A stretch of 64,000 nucleotides of DNA from Cyclobacteriaceae bacterium (GCA_016787665.1 JAEUUC010000009.1:1-64000), one strand, 5' to 3'; positions 34,500 through 44,734 are shown, counted from the stretch's first letter. Program-made: numbers and translations. The notes: generated by a model from the sequence alone, not told the origin.

Positions 34500-35972
34500 T
34501 TAATACTTCGCAGGCTGGCCGCTGGCCGGTGTCGATTTTTTAATGAACTCCCGGATGTGTTCGTTTGAACTGGCGAGGTCTTCCGCGCGCAGGTACATCA
34601 TGTGCCCGCTGCGATAGCCCTCAAAGCGTAAACGGTCTTTCATCTTGCCGCTGGGATCCAACTGCCACATGGTGTACTTGGCATCGAAGTAGGTGGTGGC
34701 TCCATCGTAATAACCGCTTTGCACCATCACATGCAAAAATGGATTCTGCGCCATGGCCTGGCGAAGGTTATCACCCGTGTTGTCGTTGTTGCGGTCCCAC
34801 GGGTTTACCGGGCCAAACATGTTGTACTGCAAATCGGTTTTGTATTTCAACACATCGCGCAGGTAGTAGTTGATGGCGGGTGTAAACGAATGCAACCACG
34901 AAATCAGTTCGGAGTTGAAATCCGGGCGGTCGCCCGCGGTGCGTTTGTCAAGCCCTTTATACCGTGAATCCAAGCGGCCCACGGTGTAGCCTTCGGCCCG
35001 CAACAACTCTTTCCAGAAGAAGTTCGTGGGCACCGCCAGATTGTTGTCCAATACCGCCCGCTCACTCAACCCGGTATACCGGGCAATCTTGGTCGCCATT
35101 TCTCTCCGTTTGCCTTCGTCAATAAATCCACCTTTCGCCAGTTGTGGAATCAATTCATCCACGGCAAATTTCTCGGACTCCGCCAAAACGGGATCGAGGT
35201 CTTTGGCCTGAAGATCGGCCGGCAACTTTTTGTGGTACCAGGCGGCCGCGGTGTAGTACGGCACGTGCAGGGCATCGTTCACGCTCACGCCTTGTTCAAT
35301 GCCCAGTTCGGTAGGTGAAACCAGAATCACGCCATTGAGGTACATCCAGTGTGCATTCTGCAGCTCGAGCGCCAGCCCGGATACGCGTGTGGTGCCGTAG
35401 CTTTCGCCAATGAGGTATTTCGGTGAAGTCCAGCGTCCGTTGCGCGACACAAACACATCCAGCCAGTCGGCCAGGTATTTCACATCGGCATTCACGCCAA
35501 AAAACAAATTGCGATCGGCTTTCGGGTCGAGGATGCGCGAGAAGCCGGTGTTCACCGGATCGATGAATACGATGTCGGCCACGTCCAGAATGGAGTGCGG
35601 ATTGTCGCGCACGCCATAGGGCTGCACGGGATAACCCTCACTGTCAATATTCAACTGCTTGGGGCCGGTGTAGGCTACGTGCATCCACACCGAGGCCGAG
35701 CCAGGCCCCCCGTTAAACGACATCACGAAGGGCCGCTTGCTTTTGTCCGTAACATCGGTGCGTTCGTAATAGGTGTAAAAGAGCGAGGCGATCACTTTGC
35801 CGTCTTTATCCCACACGGGTTGTGTACCCGAGGTGACTTTATAGGGCACCACTTTCCCTTTTATGGTTACCGAGGCGGTTGAGCTTACGGCTGACTCAGC
35901 CGGCAACGTGCGCTCCTGCGCAAAGGCCGTGGCGGAGATGATCAATACCAGTACCAGTACGACTTGCTTCAT
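34500..35972 (-). CDS. Serine carboxypeptidase-like S10 family peptidase
   Basis: A 490-aa secreted protein with a signal peptide (TAFAQ). It has the S10 alpha/beta-hydrolase fold: oxyanion region NGGPGSA, nucleophile Ser191 in GESYGT, probable Asp423 in YYDGATTY and His457 in GYRSGHMM. It would trim C-terminal residues of periplasmic or extracellular peptides. It ends at a clean terminator and is transcribed alone. Confidence 0.88.
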   Translation of the reverse strand: MKQVVLVLVLIISATAFAQERTLPAESAVSSTASVTIKGKVVPYKVTSGTQPVWDKDGKVIASLFYTYYERTDVTDKSKRPFVMSFNGGPGSASVWMHVAYTGPKQLNIDSEGYPVQPYGVRDNPHSILDVADIVFIDPVNTGFSRILDPKADRNLFFGVNADVKYLADWLDVFVSRNGRWTSPKYLIGESYGTTRVSGLALELQNAHWMYLNGVILVSPTELGIEQGVSVNDALHVPYYTAAAWYHKKLPADLQAKDLDPVLAESEKFAVDELIPQLAKGGFIDEGKRREMATKIARYTGLSERAVLDNNLAVPTNFFWKELLRAEGYTVGRLDSRYKGLDKRTAGDRPDFNSELISWLHSFTPAINYYLRDVLKYKTDLQYNMFGPVNPWDRNNDNTGDNLRQAMAQNPFLHVMVQSGYYDGATTYFDAKYTMWQLDPSGKMKDRLRFEGYRSGHMMYLRAEDLASSNEHIREFIKKSTPASGQPAKY

Positions 35973-36035
35973 AGTTGTTAGCTTTTTTGGAAAGGGGAAA
36001 GGTAGATTTTATCTGTTAATGACCAAGGGTATTTT

Positions 36036-36043
36036 TACTTTTG
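36036..36043 (+). promoter_or_regulatory. -7 box of the MATE gene
   Basis: TACTTTTG matches TAnnTTTG, 19 nt before the ATG at 36063. Confidence 0.5.
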
Positions 36044-36062
36044 CGCGCCTTTCCGTCCATCA

Positions 36063-37409
36063 ATGGCTGCGCGCGACCTCCGTCTTGATACTTCCTACCG
36101 CCAGATACTGGCGATGGCGCTGCCTATTTCGCTGGCGATGTTGGTGCCGCAGATCAACTTCATCACCAACAACATCTTCCTGGGCGGACTCGGAGAACGC
36201 GAATTGGCCAGTGCCGGTGTCACGGGCGTGTACTATTTGATTTTTGCGGTGGCCGGAAGCGGGCTCAACAATGGTCTGCAGGCCTTAATTGCGCGCAGGG
36301 CGGGTCAAAACCTCCATCACGAAATCGGGGAAGTTTTCTTCCATGGCATTTGGGTGGCGTTGGGTTTTGCCTTTCTCGGCATCGCCATCACCACCTTCGC
36401 AGCTCCGCCCCTGCTCAACTCTATGATCCGGGATCCCCTGATCGCGGAAGAAGTGATTTCATTCTTGCGCATCCGAATCTGGGGCCTGCCACTCCTTTAT
36501 TTATATGTGATGCGCAATGCCCTGCTGGTGGGCACGAACCAGACCCGGCTTTTGATTTGGGGCACGCTGGCGGAAGCCCTCACCAACATAGCGCTGGACT
36601 ACGCCCTCATTTACGGGCATTGGGGTTTCCCTGCGCTGGGATTTAACGGAGCCGCCTATGCCTCCATTGTGGCCGAAGGCGTGGGGCTGGTGGTCATCTA
36701 CGTCATCATCCACATCAAAGGCCTGCATCGCGACTTTTCGCTTTTTGAAAACATGAAGTGGCAGCCGCCACTTGCGCGATCCATTGTCGTACGCTCAGCA
36801 CCCCTGATGGCACAGTTCATTCTGAGCATTGCTACGTGGGAATATTTTTATCTGCTGATCGAACATCACGGTAGCCAGGCACTGGCCATATCCAATACGA
36901 TGCGCAACATCTTTGGCGTGGTGGGCATCTTCGCGTGGGCCTTTGCTGCCACAACCAACACCATGGTGAGCAACATCATCGGGCAGGGGCGCGAAGCCGA
37001 GGTGCTGCCGCTGGTGCGGAAAATCATGTGGGTGAGCGTGGGGTTCTCCACGATCATGATCATACTGCTGAACATCAATCCCGGAGCCTATCTCGCCATC
37101 TACGGCCAGGGCCCCCAGTTTGTGGAAGCCGCGCTGCCGGTACTCCGAATCGTTTCCATGGCACTGTGGATGATGGCGGTGGGCACCGTGTGGCTCAATG
37201 CCGTAACCGGCACGGGCAACACCGTGGTCAATCTGGTGATTGAAATCATCACCCTCGTCATCTACATCATCTATGTGTATGTCGTGCTCGAGTATCTCAA
37301 TCTTTCCATCGTGTGGGGTTGGGGCAGCGAATGGGTGTACTGGATCAGTATGTTCAGCATGTCGGCAATCTACATGCTATCGGGCCGCTGGCGCGGCAAA
37401 AAAATCTAA
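36063..37409 (+). CDS. MATE family efflux transporter
   Basis: A 448-aa protein with twelve membrane helices and the N-terminal MATE segment IGxFITNNIFLGGLG. It exports cationic drugs or dyes in exchange for Na+ or H+; substrate unknown. Its own -7 box (TACTTTTG) lies 19 nt upstream. The next gene starts 23 nt after its stop, so the two may be co-transcribed. Confidence 0.87.
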   Translation: MAARDLRLDTSYRQILAMALPISLAMLVPQINFITNNIFLGGLGERELASAGVTGVYYLIFAVAGSGLNNGLQALIARRAGQNLHHEIGEVFFHGIWVALGFAFLGIAITTFAAPPLLNSMIRDPLIAEEVISFLRIRIWGLPLLYLYVMRNALLVGTNQTRLLIWGTLAEALTNIALDYALIYGHWGFPALGFNGAAYASIVAEGVGLVVIYVIIHIKGLHRDFSLFENMKWQPPLARSIVVRSAPLMAQFILSIATWEYFYLLIEHHGSQALAISNTMRNIFGVVGIFAWAFAATTNTMVSNIIGQGREAEVLPLVRKIMWVSVGFSTIMIILLNINPGAYLAIYGQGPQFVEAALPVLRIVSMALWMMAVGTVWLNAVTGTGNTVVNLVIEIITLVIYIIYVYVVLEYLNLSIVWGWGSEWVYWISMFSMSAIYMLSGRWRGKKI

Positions 37410-37432
37410 TTGTTCTTTTTTACCTTTCCGTT

Positions 37433-37933
37433 ATGGTCAAAGCCATTGGTTTGCTGGGTATTGGCGTAGCGCTTTCCCTTACGGGGATCGCTCAGGATTT
37501 ATTCCCCGAAAAATGCCTCGGCCGTTGGGCCGGCATGATGTACATCTACCAGCACGGTCATGTGCGCGACAGTGTGCCGGTGCGGTTTACCGTTAAGGCG
37601 CTGACCGCGGAGTCATGGACATGGAAGACGGAGTATCTGTCGACCAAAATGCCGATGACCAAAGATTATGTGTTGCGATTGAAAGATCGTGACAAAAAAC
37701 TTTTTGTTACCGATGAGGGCGGAGGTCTTGAGCTCACCGACTATCAAACCGGGAACAAACTGTACTCGGTTTTTGAAACCGGTGGCATTATGCTCACGGC
37801 CAGCTACGAATGGCGGGGCGATCAACTCATCTTCGAGGTTACGTCCGGCAAAAAAGAAGAAGCCAAACATCCCGAGGTAAGCACCTGGTCCGTTTCAGCC
37901 GTGCAGCGCGTGGTGTTCACGCGGGAAAAGTAA
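37433..37933 (+). CDS. Small secreted protein of unknown function (166 aa)
   Basis: A signal peptide (GIAQ) is followed by a beta-rich domain with no recognised motif. Its start is preceded by a TACCTTTC box 4 nt before the ATG. Role unknown. It ends 1 nt before the convergent aguA stop. Confidence 0.5.
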   Translation: MVKAIGLLGIGVALSLTGIAQDLFPEKCLGRWAGMMYIYQHGHVRDSVPVRFTVKALTAESWTWKTEYLSTKMPMTKDYVLRLKDRDKKLFVTDEGGGLELTDYQTGNKLYSVFETGGIMLTASYEWRGDQLIFEVTSGKKEEAKHPEVSTWSVSAVQRVVFTREK

Positions 37934-37934
37934 A

Positions 37935-38975
37935 TTACACGCTGGGTTCCTGCTGACTGAGGCAGTGGAAGGAGCCAAGTCCCCAGATGATATCCCAGGA
38001 ATCGAGCCCCAGCACCGTCCGGTCCGGAAAATGCTTTTGCAGAATGTCGAGGGCTACATCGTCCTGCTTGTCGCGAAAAGTAGGAACCACCACGTAGTTG
38101 TTGCTGATGTAGAAGTTGGCGTACGAGGCCGGCAGGCGCTGATCTTCGTACACTACGGGAGCGGGCATGGGCAACTCCACGATTTTAATTGAGCGGCCGT
38201 TTTCCAGTTTCAGTTTCTCCAGCAGCTCAACGTTCTCTTTCAGCGGTGCGTAGTTTTCATCACTCCGGTTGTGTTCCACCACCGTCACCACCGTGTCCTC
38301 GTTCACAAATCGGGTTAGATCATCAATGTGTCCATCGGTATCGTCACCGATGATGCCGTCACCCAGCCACAGGATGTTCGTCACTCCGTAATAATCGCGC
38401 AGGTACGCTTCAATTTGCTCCTGATTCAGGTGGGGGTTGCGGTTGGGGTTCAACAGGCAAGCCGTTGTGGTCAGCAGCGTGCCCCTGCCATTGAATTCAA
38501 CGGAGCCGCCTTCCATGACAATGCCGGGATGCACCACCGGAATGTGATAGTGATGCGCGATGCGGGTCGGCACAACGTCATCCAAATCAAATGGCGGATA
38601 CTTACCACCCCACGCATTGTAGCCCCAGTCCACAATCATTTTTTTCTTTTCTGCGGGATTGATCAGAAACGCGGGGCCATGATCGCGACACCAGGCATCG
38701 TTGGTGGGGTGCAAAAAGAACTCGACCCGGTTGAGATCAGCCCCAACCGCCTGCAGATGACGTAACGCTTTTTGTTTCATGGCCTCATCCGCTACGTTGA
38801 TGCACACCCGCTCGCCTTCGGCTACCGCCTTGATGAAACGCGCATAGATGGGGTAAATCGTTTCGATCTTGCCCGGCCAGCTGGCTTCTTTGTGGGGCCA
38901 ACTCAGCCACGTGGCATCGTGTCGTGCAAATTCAGCGGGGAAGAAATAGCCTTGCTGGGCAGGAGTTGGGTTCAT
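37935..38975 (-). CDS. aguA: Agmatine deiminase
   Basis: A 346-aa pentein-fold enzyme that hydrolyses agmatine to N-carbamoylputrescine and ammonia. Conserved segments: WLSWPHKEASWPG, NDAWCRDHGP, the GDDTDGHIDD loop carrying the catalytic Asp and His, and the catalytic Cys338 in GSFHCLSQQ. It lies 102 nt downstream of aguB on the same strand; the pair converts agmatine to putrescine. The gap between them holds four CACAAAG repeats. Confidence 0.93.
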   Translation of the reverse strand: MNPTPAQQGYFFPAEFARHDATWLSWPHKEASWPGKIETIYPIYARFIKAVAEGERVCINVADEAMKQKALRHLQAVGADLNRVEFFLHPTNDAWCRDHGPAFLINPAEKKKMIVDWGYNAWGGKYPPFDLDDVVPTRIAHHYHIPVVHPGIVMEGGSVEFNGRGTLLTTTACLLNPNRNPHLNQEQIEAYLRDYYGVTNILWLGDGIIGDDTDGHIDDLTRFVNEDTVVTVVEHNRSDENYAPLKENVELLEKLKLENGRSIKIVELPMPAPVVYEDQRLPASYANFYISNNYVVVPTFRDKQDDVALDILQKHFPDRTVLGLDSWDIIWGLGSFHCLSQQEPSV

Positions 38976-38998
38976 GAATTGATCTCTCTTAAGCTATA

Positions 38999-39035
38999 CA
39001 CAAAGTTTCACAAAGAAGACACAAAGGGCACAAAG
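38999..39035. repeat. Four CACAAAG units at about 10-bp spacing
   Basis: The motif occurs at 38999, 39009, 39020 and 39029, spaced 10, 11 and 9 nt, in the aguB-aguA intergenic gap. It could be a phased protein-binding site, or a slippage-prone repeat of the kind common in Cytophagales. Confidence 0.5.
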
Positions 39036-39077
39036 TCAGTTGATGATTCTTTATGTACAACTTTTTCAGAATGGAAT

Positions 39078-39953
39078 CTACTCATCAATAAACCGTTTCA
39101 AAATCGGCTCATAGGAGTCAATGCGTCTGTCGCGGAGAAAAGGCCAATGCGTGCGGTAGCGATCTGTTTTATCCAGGTCAATCTCCTGCACGTGTACTTC
39201 CTCCCGGTCGTGTGAAGCGAGATATAAAAGGCTGCCAAACGGATTAGCCACAAACGAACCGCCCCAGAATTTCATGGCTCCGTTTTGCTCTAATCCTACG
39301 CGATTCACGCTCACGACATGCACGCCATTGGCTACGGCATGGCTGCGCTGTATGGTCTGCCACGCATTGTACTGCTCGGTATTGGTGGCCTCATCCTGGG
39401 CCGTTGCCCAGCCGATAGCAGTCGGGTAAAACAAAATCTCCGCGCCCATCAACGCGGTGATGCGCGCGCCTTCCGGGTACCATTGATCCCAGCAAATCAG
39501 CACACCGATGGTGGCAAAGCGCGTTTTGAAAACTTTGTAGCCCAGATCGCCCGGGGTGAAATAAAATTTCTCGTAGTACGCAGGATCATCGGGGATGTGC
39601 ATTTTCCGGTACTTGCCCAGGTAGCTGCCATCGGCATCCAGCACGGCTGTGGTGTTGTGGTATACGCCCTGCGTGCGCTTCTCAAAAAGGGAAGCAATGA
39701 TGACCACGCCCAACTCCTTGGCCAGCTTGCCCAGCACTTCGGTTGACGGACCCGGGATCGGCTCGGCCAGCTTGAAATTCTCGTAGTCTTCGACATCACA
39801 GAAATAGAGCGAACGAAAAAGCTCCTGCAGGCAGACGATCTGTGCTCCTTTGGCGGCCGCCTCGCGCACTTTGGTTACTGCTTTTTGAAGATTCTGTTCG
39901 GGATCTGCCGTGCAACTCATTTGCACCAAACCCACGCGTACGGATTTTGCCAT
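39078..39953 (-). CDS. aguB: N-carbamoylputrescine amidase
   Basis: A 291-aa nitrilase-superfamily enzyme that converts N-carbamoylputrescine to putrescine, CO2 and ammonia. The Glu-Lys-Cys triad is visible: Glu44 in LQELFRS, Lys117 in YRKMHIP, Cys154 in ICWDQWYPE. The ATG at 39953 (MAKSVRVGLVQM) is preferred to the upstream start. With aguA just downstream it completes putrescine synthesis from agmatine; no arginine decarboxylase gene is in the window. Confidence 0.92.
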   Translation of the reverse strand: MAKSVRVGLVQMSCTADPEQNLQKAVTKVREAAAKGAQIVCLQELFRSLYFCDVEDYENFKLAEPIPGPSTEVLGKLAKELGVVIIASLFEKRTQGVYHNTTAVLDADGSYLGKYRKMHIPDDPAYYEKFYFTPGDLGYKVFKTRFATIGVLICWDQWYPEGARITALMGAEILFYPTAIGWATAQDEATNTEQYNAWQTIQRSHAVANGVHVVSVNRVGLEQNGAMKFWGGSFVANPFGSLLYLASHDREEVHVQEIDLDKTDRYRTHWPFLRDRRIDSYEPILKRFIDE

Positions 39954-40011
39954 TCGCCAAAATTTTTTGCGAGGCAAAAATAGAGAAAAGGAACGGGTAA
40001 TCAGGCGTGAA

Positions 40012-40707
40012 TCAGCGGGCGGCCTCCACCGGGGCTGACAGGCTGCTCATGACCAGGCTTTTCAAAAACCGCATCAATTCATCAACGTTTTTATGCTGCC
40101 CGAAGTCGGTGAGCGAGGGCAGGTTATTCATGAAGTAGTACTGATAGTGCGACATCTCAATGAGTGTGCTGGCCAGTGAGCGCGCAAACGGGTAGTCGGC
40201 ATTGATTTCGTGAAAGATGGCTGCAATTCGCCCGCACAGATCTTTATACGGTTTGAAAAACTGCTGCTGATTGTCGTCCGTGACGTGGCGGGTGAGGTAG
40301 GTTTTGGAGCCCTCCTTAATGACGATGTTGTGCAATACGGTTTTATCCAGCCCTGATCCACTGTTGATGTTCTCGCCTTCGCGCAGCATCAAAATATTCA
40401 ACACAATGTCAAGTTTCTGGGCGGGCGTGGTGAGCCGCGCAGTGTGCTCCACCACCAGGTATTCCAACCACCGCCAATACCAACCGGTGAGGTAGATTAG
40501 CAGGCGGTGTTTATTTTCGAAGTACCGGTAAACGCTCGATTCATTGGTATGCAGTTCAGTCGCCAGCTTTTTGAAGGTGAACTCCTCCAGGCCGAGTTGG
40601 TCGATCATAGCCGAGCCTTGGGCTAAAATTCGCTTACCCAGATCCGAACTCATCGGGTCGCGCAGGTAAAGCTTCTCGTTCATCTGAATTTGCAGGTGCC
40701 AGCTCAT
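40012..40707 (-). CDS. TetR family regulator, paralogue 1
   Basis: A 231-aa protein with the N-terminal TetR helix-turn-helix (FTFKKLATELHTNESSVYRYFENKHRLLIYL). It is clearly paralogous to the regulator at 53237: both have the KLYLRDP/HLYLRDP leader, the HTH, and C-terminal LPSLT. The family leader argues for ATG 40707 over the internal ATG 40683. It lies divergent from icd and may regulate other loci; no obvious target gene beside it. Confidence 0.88.
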   Translation of the reverse strand: MSWHLQIQMNEKLYLRDPMSSDLGKRILAQGSAMIDQLGLEEFTFKKLATELHTNESSVYRYFENKHRLLIYLTGWYWRWLEYLVVEHTARLTTPAQKLDIVLNILMLREGENINSGSGLDKTVLHNIVIKEGSKTYLTRHVTDDNQQQFFKPYKDLCGRIAAIFHEINADYPFARSLASTLIEMSHYQYYFMNNLPSLTDFGQHKNVDELMRFLKSLVMSSLSAPVEAAR

Positions 40708-40826
40708 GTGGTTCAACAGGTACAGGCTAAAAAAACACCCCGATTAGGGCCTTTTTTAATGATTCAAATTAATGTTTTTCAAGATAGTAGCATTACTTTT
40801 ACTGCCCAAATAATTTTACGGAAAAC

Positions 40827-42272
40827 ATGGCAAAAACACCCATTACAGTAGCCTATGGTGACGGCATTGGACCCGAAATCATGGCTGCAACCCTTGACAT
40901 CATTCAGGCAGCCGGAGCCGAACTGGCGATTGAAGAAATTGAGATCGGTGAAAAAGTTTATCTGAGGGGTAATTCGGCTGGCATTGATCCCAGCGCATGG
41001 GAATCATTGCGCAGAACGAAGGTTTTCCTCAAGGCACCCATCACCACCCCGCAGGGCGGTGGGTTTAAAAGTCTGAATGTAACCACGCGCAAAATGCTGG
41101 GCCTTTTCGCCAACGTGCGCCCCTGCAACAGCTACCATCCCTTTGTGCAAACCAAGCACCCGGTAATGGACGTGGTGATTGTGCGCGAAAACGAAGAAGA
41201 TTTGTATGCCGGCATTGAGCACCAACAGACCGATGAGGTGGTGCAGTGTTTGAAATTGATCAGCCGGCCGGGAACTGAAAAAATTATTCGTTACGCATTT
41301 GAATATGCGCGCCAGTACGGCCGTAAGAAGGTGACGTGCTTCAGCAAGGACAACATCATGAAACTCACCGATGGGTTGTTCCACAAAATGTTTGACGAAA
41401 TCGGAGCCGAGTATCCGGATCTGGAGAAAGAGCATTGGATTGTAGACATCGGAGCCGCTAAACTGGCGGACACACCGGAAGCATTTGATGTGATTGTAAT
41501 GCCCAACCTGTATGGCGACATCCTCTCCGATGTAGCGGCACAGATTGCCGGTTCGGTGGGTTTGGCCGGTTCGGCCAACATTGGTGCCGGTTTCGCCATG
41601 TTCGAAGCCATCCACGGTTCGGCCCCGCGCAGAGCAGGCCAGAATGTAGCCAACCCCTCAGGCTTGTTGTTAGGTGCCGTACAGATGCTCATCCACATTA
41701 ACCAGGCACCGATTGCCGAAAAAGTCCATAACGCGTGGCTGAAAACACTGGAAGATGGAATTCACACCTACGATGTGTTTGATGAGGCTGTGAGTAAGCA
41801 AAAAGTGGGAACCAAGGAATTCGCGCAGGCGGTTATTGCACGCCTCGGCCAAAAGCCTTCCAAGTTGAAGGCCGTTGACTACTCCAAGGCCGTTGGCAAA
41901 ACCATTGAGGTGAAACTGAAACCGACACCGGAAAGCAAGAAAGAGCTGGTGGGCATTGATGTGTTTGTGAGTTTCAAGAACCGCGATGCCAACAAACTGG
42001 GTGAGCAAATAAAAAATATCAAAGGGGGTAACATGGTCTTTAACATGATCACCAACCGCGGTGTAAAAGTATATCCGGATGGTTTCCCGGAAACATTCTG
42101 TACGGATCACTGGCGTTGCCGGTTCAAGAATGCCGAACTGAAACCGTCTAGCTATGCCGATGCCATGAACATCATGAAGCAGGTACACGATGCCGGTCTG
42201 GAAATCATCAAGACCGAAAACCTGTACACGTTCAACGGTGAACCCGGCTTCTCGTTAGGTCAGGGACAGTAA
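40827..42272 (+). CDS. icd: NADP-dependent isocitrate dehydrogenase
   Basis: A 481-aa TCA-cycle enzyme converting isocitrate to 2-oxoglutarate. The type is the Thermus form, with an added C-terminal domain of about 130 residues. Substrate residues include VRENEEDLYAGIEH and KDNIMKLTDGLF; the nucleotide-binding part carries FEAIHGSAPRRAGQNVANPSG. The next gene begins 2 nt after its stop. A TACTTTTA box lies about 25 nt before the start. Confidence 0.93.
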   Translation: MAKTPITVAYGDGIGPEIMAATLDIIQAAGAELAIEEIEIGEKVYLRGNSAGIDPSAWESLRRTKVFLKAPITTPQGGGFKSLNVTTRKMLGLFANVRPCNSYHPFVQTKHPVMDVVIVRENEEDLYAGIEHQQTDEVVQCLKLISRPGTEKIIRYAFEYARQYGRKKVTCFSKDNIMKLTDGLFHKMFDEIGAEYPDLEKEHWIVDIGAAKLADTPEAFDVIVMPNLYGDILSDVAAQIAGSVGLAGSANIGAGFAMFEAIHGSAPRRAGQNVANPSGLLLGAVQMLIHINQAPIAEKVHNAWLKTLEDGIHTYDVFDEAVSKQKVGTKEFAQAVIARLGQKPSKLKAVDYSKAVGKTIEVKLKPTPESKKELVGIDVFVSFKNRDANKLGEQIKNIKGGNMVFNMITNRGVKVYPDGFPETFCTDHWRCRFKNAELKPSSYADAMNIMKQVHDAGLEIIKTENLYTFNGEPGFSLGQGQ

Positions 42273-42274
42273 GC

Positions 42275-43126
42275 ATGGCGGCTGGCGCACCCACACCGGA
42301 TTCTATTTGGGCGGGTCGCACGGTTGTTATTGCCACGCAGCATGAAAAAGAGCGGGTCCTCGGCCCGCTCTTGCTTTTTCACCTGGGGCTTCCCTGGCGC
42401 GTGCCCGAAAACATCAACACGGATCAGTTCGGTACATTCAGCGGGGAAGTCGAACGGGTGGACGACCCTGTAACCACGCTGCGAAAAAAAATCAGGGCCG
42501 CTCTGGACGCCACGGGCAAAACACTGGGCCTGGGCAGCGAGGGCTCATTTGGTCCGCATCCCGAATTTCCCTGGGTGCCGGGTGATCAGGAAATCGTGAT
42601 GTGGGTTGACCTGAAAAACAACCAGGAAGTAATCGAACTCGTGACGAGCACCGACACCAACTACCATTCAGCTGTCGTCAGCGATTGGCCGCAACTGGAA
42701 CGATTCGCCCATGAGGCAAAATTTCCCTCGCATGGGTTGATCATCAAAAAAATGGAAGGTGAGCAAATCCGCCATCTCCACAAGGGAATAACCAACTGGG
42801 ATCTTTTGCGCACGCTGTTTAACCAGTACGGCTCCTTACATGTAGAAACCGACATGCGGGCCAACTTCAACCCCACGCGTATGCAGGTGATCGAGCTCGC
42901 GGCCCGCAAACTGTTCGCCCGGCTTCAAAACCGTTGCCCGCAATGCCGGTGGCCCGGATTTGGAGAAACTAACTGGCTGGCCGGGCTACCCTGCGAAAAT
43001 TGCGGACGCCCCACGCGACTGCCCAAAGTCAAAATAACTTCTTGTACCCAGTGTGGCTTTTGCCAGGAGGAACCGGCCACAGATCCTTTGGCGAGCGCGC
43101 AGTTTTGTGATTTCTGCAATCCCTGA
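42275..43126 (+). CDS. Zinc-ribbon protein (DUF6671-like)
   Basis: A 283-aa protein. The N-terminal 210 residues contain TVVIATQHEKERVLGPLL and a core rich in conserved charges. The C-terminal 70 residues hold four CxxC pairs (CPQC, CENC, CTQC, CDFC), i.e. two zinc ribbons. I think it is the DUF6671 family, unconfirmed. It is coupled to icd (2-nt gap), so expression should follow icd. Confidence 0.65.
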   Translation: MAAGAPTPDSIWAGRTVVIATQHEKERVLGPLLLFHLGLPWRVPENINTDQFGTFSGEVERVDDPVTTLRKKIRAALDATGKTLGLGSEGSFGPHPEFPWVPGDQEIVMWVDLKNNQEVIELVTSTDTNYHSAVVSDWPQLERFAHEAKFPSHGLIIKKMEGEQIRHLHKGITNWDLLRTLFNQYGSLHVETDMRANFNPTRMQVIELAARKLFARLQNRCPQCRWPGFGETNWLAGLPCENCGRPTRLPKVKITSCTQCGFCQEEPATDPLASAQFCDFCNP

Positions 43127-43210
43127 ACATTTGATTTTCTGATCGAACTGATCCGAACAGGTAATTGATGTACACCAACTATTTGCGCGTTGCGGTGTTT
43201 TACCTACCGC

Positions 43211-44686
43211 ATGGGTAAACCCGAAATCAACATTGTTTGGCTGAAGCGCGACTTGCGGTTGACGGACCATGAGCCGCTGGCGCTCGCCACGCGTGCAGGC
43301 AAACCCCTGGTGTTGATTTTTTGCTTTGAGCCTTCGTTGATGGCCGCACCCGAGAGCGATGCCCGCCACTGGCGGTTTGTCCACCAAAGCCTGCACGACA
43401 TGAACAGCCGCCTCGCCCGATACGGCACGCGGGTGTACCTTTTTCAGGAAGAGGTGGCCCGCGTTTTCCATACGCTGCTCGAACACGTTAGCATTCACAC
43501 GGTATTTAGTTATGCAGAAACCGGTTTGGCCGTAACCTATACCCGCGACAAGCAGATGGCTGGGTTTTTTCATGCGAACGGAATTATCTGGCACGAGTGC
43601 GATTACGCAGGTGTGAAGCGGGGCATTCGCAACCGGCAGGGTTGGAACAAGCGGTGGTATGGTGTGATGCGTGCGCCCCAACACCAACCAGATTGGAACT
43701 GCGCCCGTTTTGGTTCCATTTCGGAGGAGGTGATAACGCAACTGCCGGGCGTGGGACTGCCGGAGGAAATTACGCGGGCAGACGCCCAATTTCAGCCCGG
43801 TGGCGAGACGTACGCACAAAAATACCTTCAGAGTTTTCTCAGCGCACGTGCAGTCGATTACAATAAGTCAATCTCCAAACCGCAGGCCAGTCGTACGGGC
43901 TGCAGCCGGTTGTCGCCCTATTTGGCGTGGGGGAATCTGTCGGTGAGGCAGGTATACCAGGCCACGGTGGAGGCGATGAAGGAAGTGCCCTATGCCTTTC
44001 AACTGAAAAGTTTTGCCTCGCGGTTGCGCTGGCATTGTCATTTCATCCAAAAATTTGAAAATGAAGAGCGGATGGAATTTGAGAATATAAACCGCGGCTA
44101 TGATGCCATCCGCACGGAGTGGAACGAAGAAGCCTACCAGGCCTGGGAGCAGGGCCGCACTGGCTACCCGTTGGTGGATGCATGTATCCGTTGTGTAAAA
44201 GCTACCGGCTATCTCAATTTCCGGATGCGCTCCATGCTGGTTTCTTTTCTTACGCACCATCTGTGGCTGCATTGGAAGCGCGGTGCGGTATTTTTGGCAA
44301 AACAGTTTTTGGATTTTGAGCCAGGCATACACTATCCGCAGTTTCAAATGCAGGCAGGCGTTACGGGCATTAACACCATTCGCATTTACAACCCGGTAAA
44401 GCAATCGAAAGAGAACGATGCCGATGGCGCGTTTATCAGGCAATGGGTGCCGGAGCTTCGCGCGTTACCGGACGCGTTGCTGCATGAGCCGTGGTTAATG
44501 ACTGAAATGGACCAACACCTGCATGGCTGCCAAATCGGCCGCGACTATCCAGAGCCGGTAATTGCCATTGCCCAGACGTATAAGCATGCCACCGCTGAAT
44601 TGTATCGCATGAAAAAAGATCAACAGGTGCAACAGGAAGCAAAAAGAATTTTGGCAAAGCACACCACAGAGAATCGTATGGCATAA
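43211..44686 (+). CDS. Photolyase/cryptochrome-like flavoprotein, divergent FAD site
   Basis: A 491-aa protein of the photolyase/cryptochrome superfamily: an alpha/beta domain ([16 protein letters not shown]) and a FAD-binding helical domain ([39 protein letters not shown]). Aligned to E. coli PhrB by eye, the N378 near the flavin N5 is His, the W382 of the electron-transfer triad is Phe, and W384 is Met, in the segment [17 protein letters not shown]359 is kept. This suggests altered flavin chemistry or a cryptochrome role. ATG 43211 fits the family start. Confidence 0.82.
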   Translation: MGKPEINIVWLKRDLRLTDHEPLALATRAGKPLVLIFCFEPSLMAAPESDARHWRFVHQSLHDMNSRLARYGTRVYLFQEEVARVFHTLLEHVSIHTVFSYAETGLAVTYTRDKQMAGFFHANGIIWHECDYAGVKRGIRNRQGWNKRWYGVMRAPQHQPDWNCARFGSISEEVITQLPGVGLPEEITRADAQFQPGGETYAQKYLQSFLSARAVDYNKSISKPQASRTGCSRLSPYLAWGNLSVRQVYQATVEAMKEVPYAFQLKSFASRLRWHCHFIQKFENEERMEFENINRGYDAIRTEWNEEAYQAWEQGRTGYPLVDACIRCVKATGYLNFRMRSMLVSFLTHHLWLHWKRGAVFLAKQFLDFEPGIHYPQFQMQAGVTGINTIRIYNPVKQSKENDADGAFIRQWVPELRALPDALLHEPWLMTEMDQHLHGCQIGRDYPEPVIAIAQTYKHATAELYRMKKDQQVQQEAKRILAKHTTENRMA

Positions 44687-44734
44687 TCGGCCGGATTTTA
44701 ATTTGAAGCCATGTCAAAAATGCTTCCCTATTTC

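Noticed and set aside
42986..43819. 277-aa minus-strand frame
   Set aside because: Antisense to the zinc-ribbon and photolyase genes, both of which have convincing motifs.
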